This document shows, piece after piece, positions 12,301 to 13,853 of a DNA stretch of 13,853 nt. This DNA is from Acidimicrobiaceae bacterium (GTDB taxonomy: Bacteria; Actinomycetota; Acidimicrobiia; Acidimicrobiales; Palsa-688), in assembly GCA_003158835.1 (NCBI GenBank), contig PMLI01000032.1, forward strand, positions 1-13,853, read 5' to 3'. Numbering within the stretch: the first letter of the stretch is position 1; each line of letters opens with the position of its first letter. Both the position numbers and the translations under genes were made by a program. The notes beneath the pieces were generated by a model. That model made no database searches. It had not been told where the DNA came from and saw only the letters and a program-made list of their open reading frames with translations.

Positions 12301-13853
12301 GAGCCCTGCGAGCTGTCCGAGCAACCCGAGGTGCCGGGGGTGCCGGCCAGGGTCGAGACCTGCCCGGTGGAGGGGTTGAGCTTCCGGATGGCGTCGCCGT
12401 CGTCCACGTAGACGTGGCCGCCCACCACCACCTCTGCCCCCGGGCTCTTGAAACCGGCCTGGGTGCCCTGACCGTCGCTCTGGCCCGAACGGCCCGTACC
12501 GGCCACGGTGCTGACCGAGCCTGCCGACAGGGCTACCGTGCTGTCGGCGGTGGCCTCGAGGTTCGACGAGCCGATGGGGACGTCGGTGCTGGCGCTGGCC
12601 TGTCCCCCGGGCCCGCTGACCGACAGCGTGACGGTGTAGTACTCGGTACTAGACGAACTGTTGGCCGGGAGGCTGACTTCGATGTCGTCACTGCTCGTGC
12701 ACGAGCCACCGGTCGGGTAACCGGCCAGGGCCGGGCTCACCGACCAGGTGCACTGGCTACCGTTGCTTTGGTGGGCCGAGAGGAGAGCCTCGCCGCCGCT
12801 CGGCAGCAGCCCCGGCGGCGACGCCACCAAGCCCCATATCTCGGGGCTCGATGCGTAGGTGTACTGGTCTGCCGAGGAGGTCAGGGAGGTACCCGTCGGA
12901 GTGGTGATGGTGACGTCGACGACCCCGGCCGCCTCCGCCGGGGCCACGGCGCTGACCGTGGTCCCGCCTGGGCCGACCGAGAACGAACTGGCCGGCACGG
13001 CGCCAAAGTCCACCGCCGTCGCCCCCTGGAACCCACTGCCCGACACGGTGACCGTGGTGGCCCCGCCGAGGGGGCCGGCATTGGGGCTCACGGCGCTGAT
13101 TAGCGGCGGGGCTTGGACGGTGACCAATGGCGGTGACCCGATGGCCGTCAGCGTCCCCGAGGAAGTCGACTGCTCCTCGGCAGTGAAAGTGGCCGTCCCC
13201 GGCGTCGGGGACGCCAGCGCCGCCGAGGCCCCGCCCCCGGCCCCATAGGTGATGGTGAGCGTGGACCCAGAAGTCAAGGTGACGGCCGAGACAGTGACCA
13301 TCTGGCCGGCCACCGCCACGGTGCCGGTGGAGGCGGTGGTGTAGCCGGCGGTGCCCGAAGACGTCGAGGGGGCCGACCACCCGTTGGGGGCGGTGAGTGT
13401 CACGACACCCGAAGAGGTGCCGCCGGGCGCCGCCGTGTAGGTGAACGTGAGCGTGGTGGACGACCCGGCCAGTACGGATGTGGGCGAGACCAACAAGGTG
13501 CCCGAACCGTCCGGGGACCCACTAAGGCTGACGGGGGGCGAGCTGGCCAGGTTGGTGAGGGTGCCACCCGAGGTGGACTTCTCCTGGGTGGTAAAGATCG
13601 AGGCCCCTGAGCTGGAGGGGGCTAGCGCCGACGAGGCCCCGCCCCCGGCCCCGTAGGTGATGGTGAGCGTGGAGCCAGAAGTCAGGGTGACGCCCGACAC
13701 GGTGACCACCTGGCCGGCCGCCGCCACGGTGCCGGTGGAGGAGGTGGTGTAGCCAGCGGTGCCCGAAGACGTCGAGGGGGCCGACCAGCCCGAAGGGGCG
13801 GTGAGCGCCACCGCTCCTGAGGACATGCCCCCCGAGGCGGCCGTGTAGGTGAA
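3378..13853 (-). CDS. Giant RHS/YD-repeat polymorphic toxin-like protein with IPT and NHL beta-propeller domains (5' end outside window)
   Basis: At least 3,491 residues. The frame stays open to the window edge: upstream of the first ATG at 13826 it reads FTYTAASGG, matching an internal repeat, so that ATG is not the start. Order from the N-terminal side: beta-rich repeats (~13130-13853), IPT/TIG (~12850-13110), Ig-like segment (~12570-12846), four NHL-type propellers (8607-12515), DUF6531-like segment (~8270-8490), YD repeats (~4353-8200), RHS core (4047-4352), variable CT (3381-4046). RHS shells fold as a hollow beta-cocoon that encloses the C-terminal toxin; the propellers and IPT domain probably bind surface partners. 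Conserved Cys pairs and the absence of membrane segments here point to an extracellular or cell-surface protein; any signal peptide lies outside the window. It is followed without a gap by an immunity-like gene. No frameshift is seen over 10 kb. An adhesin or cell-wall role cannot be excluded. Confidence 0.93.
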   Translation of the reverse strand, partial: FTYTAASGGMSSGAVALTAPSGWSAPSTSSGTAGYTTSSTGTVAAAGQVVTVSGVTLTSGSTLTITYGAGGGASSALAPSSSGASIFTTQEKSTSGGTLTNLASSPPVSLSGSPDGSGTLLVSPTSVLAGSSTTLTFTYTAAPGGTSSGVVTLTAPNGWSAPSTSSGTAGYTTASTGTVAVAGQMVTVSAVTLTSGSTLTITYGAGGGASAALASPTPGTATFTAEEQSTSSGTLTAIGSPPLVTVQAPPLISAVSPNAGPLGGATTVTVSGSGFQGATAVDFGAVPASSFSVGPGGTTVSAVAPAEAAGVVDVTITTPTGTSLTSSADQYTYASSPEIWGLVASPPGLLPSGGEALLSAHQSNGSQCTWSVSPALAGYPTGGSCTSSDDIEVSLPANSSSSTEYYTVTLSVSGPGGQASASTDVPIGSSNLEATADSTVALSAGSVSTVAGTGRSGQSDGQGTQAGFKSPGAEVVVGGHVYVDDGDAIRKLNPSTGQVSTLAGTPGTSGCSDSSQGSQVTMSEYGLATDGVDLYSLCWSYGYNLRRTDIATGATSTIANVGGGFSGQLAMGPDGALYMFTSSDGIFRVDLQTGDVAQVIGGQSFAGQCVGSIAADGNDLWVTASGYNNSFFGLEDCGTAYWDLYEVPIGVPGAVPVFVASLAGEVGDSALVSAGSYLYADGQFGGSPNSVDVVRVAKATGSLSLVAGSGASGAQDGTGLNAWFGSVAGLASDGTNIWVSDNANYDVREVSAASALPAGLAPTAADTLDLAAGAVSTFAGTGRPGSADGQGTGASFEGPQSEAVVGGYLYVDDGQAIRKVDLSDGQVSTLAGTPGTSGCTDGSDPTLVTMDERALATDGVALYSLCFSNNGSYLLRRTDIATGATATLANLGYWWNGQLTVGPGGTVYVTTSQGGGVEAVDPSTGAVTSVLSYSEINGQCTSGIAADAVDLWVVASGYQGSHCATSGAELYEVPLADPSSFRSVSTGLAANVEEVGQGQLVSAGAYLYTDVGLEGLANGADLARISKSDGSLGIVAGSGSSGWKDGTGLDAWFGSVAGLASDGTNIWASDGANYDLREVSGASALPAGLAPTATGTVDMSAGAVSTFAGTGSPGSADGQGTGASFEGPQGEAVVGGYLYVNDGQAIRKVDLADGQVSTFIGTPGASGCTDSTNPALVTMDEHALATDGVALFSLCWGMNNPYYGSYYLRRTDIATGATSTLADLSSAWDGQLTVGPDGTVYVTTSQGNGVEGINPVTGAVTGILSYSETNGKCTSGIAADAEDLWVVASGYQGNYCATSGAQLYQVPLADPSSFRSISNFPSANLWAASSELVSAGAYLYMGVGAGSPPGSVDLARMSKSDGTLSLVAGSGASGFKDGTGLDAWFGSIAGVASDGTNIWVTDGANYDVREVTATSPLPAGLAPTATGTVNLAPGAVSTFAGTGSPGSANGQGTGASFEYPRGEAVVGGSLYVDDQASIRKVNLSSGQVSTLAGAPGSSGCTDSTDPAQVTMDDSGLATDGTALYSLCYSGHSEYLQRTDIATGATSSVSSVGGAQFLTVGPDGTVYFTTGGGDDGMFTYDPATGMEKQYLSQTAFGGTNGWSGQCVYGVAADDNYLWVTASGWYSSFWGEMCGQGSWDLYKVPLGQTSPTPVLVSAFSSGNEVGAYALVSAGDYLYADTTNSRGTSSGPGVVRISKATGATALVAGAPARGLADGLGSVAEFSEVFGLASDGANLWVADTGNYDIRRVFGGPVPPSPTTTLQTQAQLVQLAGGPISDAQMFGGDNEAAACPCATKTLGRHNDVDPGDGSLIEASADLSVPGAGVALGLSRDYDSGLAQQQVADAAGPGPLGYGWSYNLGMSVSVNGSGVATVSQEDGSEVSFSPYVAGSSPSWCLAAANYCADEPRTRATLNQASNGGWAFTRYAGGDETVFGFSATGPLTSITDQAGDQLSASTGAPGSGQCPAGATTCTVWASSASGRSITLAFDATGQMTSAGDNAGSTVSYCYFGQSCAAGASNGGASDLYSASLPGGATTTYGYDSADPTATLDHDIVSEGLPAGGTVANTYDSYGRVSEQVAPQSTVTLSYSGAPSSYQAESAPGGGPAATTVAVTWPQGTSAPGQAVEYQYSDGALVAQATGSEPYQGAAPVFSATQYLDLDPTSAVPTTVQDPDGNATTNTVSGPATAPMSDGDVTLSSDALGNTTQYQYNTANQVWCQVAPAEYLDGVRCPQTASPPASLAAMAAMGGPSYWAGTMVNIYNSADQLLATVSPLGRTTTYSYTPSGLSVPAGLQYCSMGPVAYAHGVTCPAYGQAPAPGTTSSTFDAAGDVTSTTNPVGAMTTMQYTDASHPGLPTVTTGPDGQVSTVVYNAAGQVTSSTVSFGSYSATTLSAYSTAGQLYCTVAPAQVAQGVTCPTSPPSPSSPPGGATSTFYDTDGRVTQQTGPAGGTTVHAYDGAGNQYCSVGPQAYAAGTRCPATPPYSAPSVGNDPYLGATIDTFDAQGQVVQETNPLGGITLSYYDANANLVGQTLEGDGQSTDPPVSTLYTYDADGRQYSQTSAPGTAQFSTTISYYDPDGNVYCSVSADAYAEGPYSGTGNGYQCPAWQPSWASSPPGIGALYSLAPTLAQAAGVTTSFYDADGELAQQSSPDQATTVSVYDADGETVCAEDATDMETTLAAEPGATYPYSCPASPLTSPPATGSGPGCETTIYDAAGNVLSSTDAAGDTTSYTYDPADQVLTTTGPGGAVTTDCYYWQASTCAAGAPPGGGDADQLYSTTLPPAMGEPSGATTAYTYLPGGALATKTTAAGTVTDAYDAAGELRSVTYGTPANGYQGSSDISYTYNPVGEVATMIGGTGETTYNYDDAGDLLSAAFVAASGSGLTSGTTSYTYYSTGQRDALTYPVAPAGGSPTVTDAYNSNGELASITDWAGRTINFTNDPHGNTTTTAYPNSTTVSATYDLGDAMTGLDAQTGAPGDLGTSLAAINYQLDSAEQVKTETDTGALSASVTYGYDNADRLGSVTEGAGTPAAEAYDPSGDPTTLPDGGAQDFNAAGQLTAAQSLGGGTEAYGYNPTGDRTSSTGTIGTSASFAYNQADQLASTTLNGATVSYTYNGEGLLTGRATAAGTVTDTWDITSGTASLLSDATNDYLYGPNGTPVEQADLATGAAEYVVSDAQGSTRLLLGASGTVDATFSFDAYGNLTASSGTATTPLLYDGQELDTATGLYYLRARWYDPGTGEFISVDPDLAETGEPYAYAGDDPVNGGDPSGLCWSLAPGVYGPCLPPPPGVPYDGSFDTQEILQYPQVLKGLNPQQVVDSLAGRPVGPEDAPPGWFVTPGQGTSVAPGWVMRQVTEEGNYTGRLIRWGATVRENHPDEWYWTVTQDNAPNVRVEAGNWPGGPKEYVGNTGGVLPKEESGGGDENPPPPNPCLASSGHGDAVTLDGCVPGEPGGGEPPGEGGEPEPGPEPPPIIEASTFSQAADCVPAFQPLQVQ
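3381..4046 (-). other. Variable C-terminal region (CT1), candidate toxin domain plus Pro/Gly/Glu tail
   Basis: 222 residues after the DPSGL boundary. Residues ~30-137 look like a compact domain: a helix ('GLNPQQVVDSLAGRP'), then strands with 'PPGWFVTPGQGTS', 'GWVMRQ', 'TGRLIRWG', 'HPDEWYWTVTQ' and 'NVRVEAGNW'. The helix-then-strands plan with scattered W, R, H and Y resembles small RNase-type toxin folds of polymorphic toxins (BECR-like), but this is only a layout impression. Residues ~138-200 are a Gly/Pro/Glu-rich linker, with Cys159 and Cys174 spanning a short loop. The last ~20 residues (with 'STFSQAADCVPAFQP') close the protein. Having about 85 residues after the presumed toxin domain is odd. 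GC falls here relative to the shell. No catalytic residue can be proved from sequence alone. Confidence 0.55.
3384..3388 (-). promoter_or_regulatory. Shine-Dalgarno for the immunity-like gene, inside the RHS 3' end
   Basis: AGGTG on the minus strand, six bases before the GTG start, inside the Gln-Val codons of the RHS C-terminus. It supports the GTG at 3377 as the real start and implies co-translation with the upstream gene. Confidence 0.6.
4047..4352 (-). other. RHS repeat-associated core domain
   Basis: Runs from 'EYVVSDAQGSTRLLLGASG' through 'YLRARWYDPGTGEFISVDPD' to 'YAGDDPVNGGDPSGL'. This is the most conserved RHS signature and marks where the shell ends. In studied RHS proteins the C-terminal peptide is released by autoproteolysis at or near the DPxGL motif, with Asp residues acting as catalysts; both Asp residues of DDPVNGGDPSGL are kept here. 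The final 38 bases (4051-4088) are duplicated in the orphan cassette. Confidence 0.92.
4051..4088 (-). repeat. Direct repeat of the RHS core 3' end, intact-gene copy
   Basis: Partner of 2553-2590, 36 of 38 bases identical. Together the pair flanks CT1, the immunity-like gene and the recombinase remnant, so recombination between them would delete CT1 and its immunity gene and fuse CT2 to the shell. Confidence 0.9.
4353..8200 (-). other. YD-repeat (RHS) shell region with cysteine-pair inserts
   Basis: About 1,280 residues of degenerate YD repeats such as 'YTYNPVGEVATMIGG', 'YGYDNADRLGSVTEGAG', 'TTIYDAAGNVLSSTDAAGDT' and 'STFYDTDGRVTQQTGPAGGT'. Six inserts of the pattern (Y/W/V)C-x-xxP-xxYxxG-x-CP interrupt them at about 7166-7211, 6925-6980, 6615-6665, 6425-6475, 6045-6120 and 5785-5860. 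Two longer inserts ending CAAG...LYSxxLP lie near 7775-7850 and 5525-5605. This part builds the wall of the toxin-enclosing cocoon in known RHS structures. Confidence 0.88.
8270..8490 (-). other. DUF6531-like segment at the start of the RHS shell
   Basis: Contains 'VDPGDGSLIEASADLSVPGA' and 'GLSRDYDSG', matching the pattern DPVDxxTGxxxxxxxDLxxPGxGxxLxxxRxYxS that opens many RHS shells, followed by 'GPLGYGWSYNLGMSV'. It sits between the last propeller and the first YD repeat, as expected. Confidence 0.72.
8607..9548 (-). repeat. Tandem propeller unit 4 (last), NHL-type, ~314 residues
   Basis: Begins 'VSTFAGTGSPGSANGQGTGA' and ends 'WVADTGNYDIRRVF'. It shares its module layout with unit 1: 'WDLYKVPLG' followed by a 'TPVLV' stretch, instead of the 'LYxVPLADPSSFRS' of units 2 and 3. 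Four Cys are placed as in the other units (SGCTD, SLCYS, GQCVYG, EMCGQ). Confidence 0.85.
9549..10544 (-). repeat. Tandem propeller unit 3, NHL-type, 332 residues
   Basis: Begins 'VSTFAGTGSPGSADGQGTGA'. Contains 'LYQVPLADPSSFRSISNFPS' and ends near 'WVTDGANYDVREV'. Very close to unit 2. Six NHL-like blades can be laid out, each ending in a (VS)TLAG, DLARMSK or YDVREV type strand, suggesting one six-bladed propeller. Confidence 0.85.
10545..11531 (-). repeat. Tandem propeller unit 2, NHL-type, 329 residues
   Basis: Begins 'VSTFAGTGRPGSADGQGTGA', contains 'LYEVPLADPSSFRSVSTGLA', and ends near 'WASDGANYDLREV'. Nearest relative is unit 3, by both protein and DNA, including long identical DNA runs around the unit boundary (11450-11535 against 10465-10550). 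Confidence 0.85.
11532..12515 (-). repeat. Tandem propeller unit 1 (first), NHL-type, 328 residues
   Basis: Begins 'VSTVAGTGRSGQSDGQGTQA' and ends near 'WVSDNANYDVREV'. It is the most divergent at its N-terminal blade ('FKSPGAEVVVGGHVYVDDGD'). It carries the 'WDLYEVPIG' ... 'VPVFVASLAGEVGDSALVSA' module shared with unit 4. Confidence 0.85.
12570..12846 (-). other. Ig/PKD-like beta-sandwich segment
   Basis: 'SPEIWGLVASPPGLLPSGGE', then 'CTWSVSPALAGYPTGGSCTS' and 'STEYYTVTLSVSGPGGQASA'. The C-x-W pattern, a second Cys and the YTVTLSVSGPGG strand are typical of Ig-like spacers in bacterial surface proteins. It links the IPT domain to the propellers. Confidence 0.55.
12850..13110 (-). other. IPT/TIG domain
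   Basis: 'ISAVSPNAGPLGGATTVTVS' followed by 'GSGFQGATAVDFGAVPASSF' and ending 'DVTITTPTGTSL...YTY'. This is a textbook IPT/TIG signature (SPxxGPxxGGTxVTVxGxxFxGAxxVxFG). Such Ig-fold domains occur in extracellular adhesins and as spacers in large secreted proteins. Confidence 0.9.
13130..13853 (-). repeat. Two tandem 136-residue beta-rich repeats (first copy cut by window edge)
   Basis: Period 408 bases: gccgtgtaggtgaa occurs at 13840-13853 and 13432-13445. The units read 'FTYTAA..GG.SSG.V.LTAP' then 'GWSAPSTSSGTAGYTT' and 'VTLTSGSTLTITYGAGGGAS'. DNA identity is high, so the duplication is recent or kept uniform by conversion. More copies may lie beyond the right edge. The Ser/Thr/Gly richness and alternating hydrophobic strands suggest stalk-like Ig-fold repeats. 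Confidence 0.82.

Noticed and set aside
8607..12515. Regularly spaced repeats as a CRISPR array
   Set aside because: The repeats are ~330-codon coding units in one open frame, not short repeats with unique spacers.
13824..13826. ATG as the start of the giant gene
   Set aside because: The nine codons before it remain open and match the internal 136-residue repeat, so translation begins beyond the window.

Overview
The window is GC-rich throughout (about 70% or more by eye in the long gene) and its long frames use G/C at third positions. The RHS architecture (NHL propellers and IPT domains fused to YD repeats with cysteine-pair inserts) suggests a free-living actinobacterium. An Acidimicrobiia-like lineage is only a guess, because no taxonomic marker gene is present.

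Layout. (1) Positions 11-2395 hold an apparently complete insertion sequence with imperfect terminal inverted repeats and one rightward gene for a 737-residue DDE transposase with N-terminal helix-turn-helix segments. (2) Positions 2396-2966 contain no intact gene but are a graveyard of leftward-reading fragments. One is an orphan RHS C-terminal cassette (2396-2620), which carries a near-exact copy of the RHS core end and is cut by the IS. Another is the last ~34 codons of a tyrosine recombinase (2848-2949). (3) Positions 2967-3377 encode a small acidic protein whose GTG start abuts the stop codon of the giant gene to its right, the classical position of an immunity gene. (4) Positions 3378-13853 are one leftward frame, open at the right edge of the window, encoding at least 3,491 residues of an RHS/YD-repeat polymorphic-toxin-like protein.

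The visible domain order of the giant protein is: two (one partial) 136-residue beta-rich repeats, an IPT/TIG domain, an Ig-like segment, four tandem ~329-residue NHL-type beta-propellers, a DUF6531-like entry segment, a long YD-repeat region with cysteine-pair inserts, the RHS-associated core ending in DPSGL, and a 222-residue variable C-terminal region (CT1).

Working model (inference): the long protein is a surface or secreted effector whose RHS shell carries CT1, and the abutting 136-residue gene protects the producer. The second, core-tagged CT fragment downstream is a displaced cassette, the usual by-product of C-terminal swapping in RHS loci. It has since been inactivated by deletions and by the IS. 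Neither CT1 nor its putative immunity partner matches a family I can name with confidence, so this pair is the best candidate for something undescribed here.
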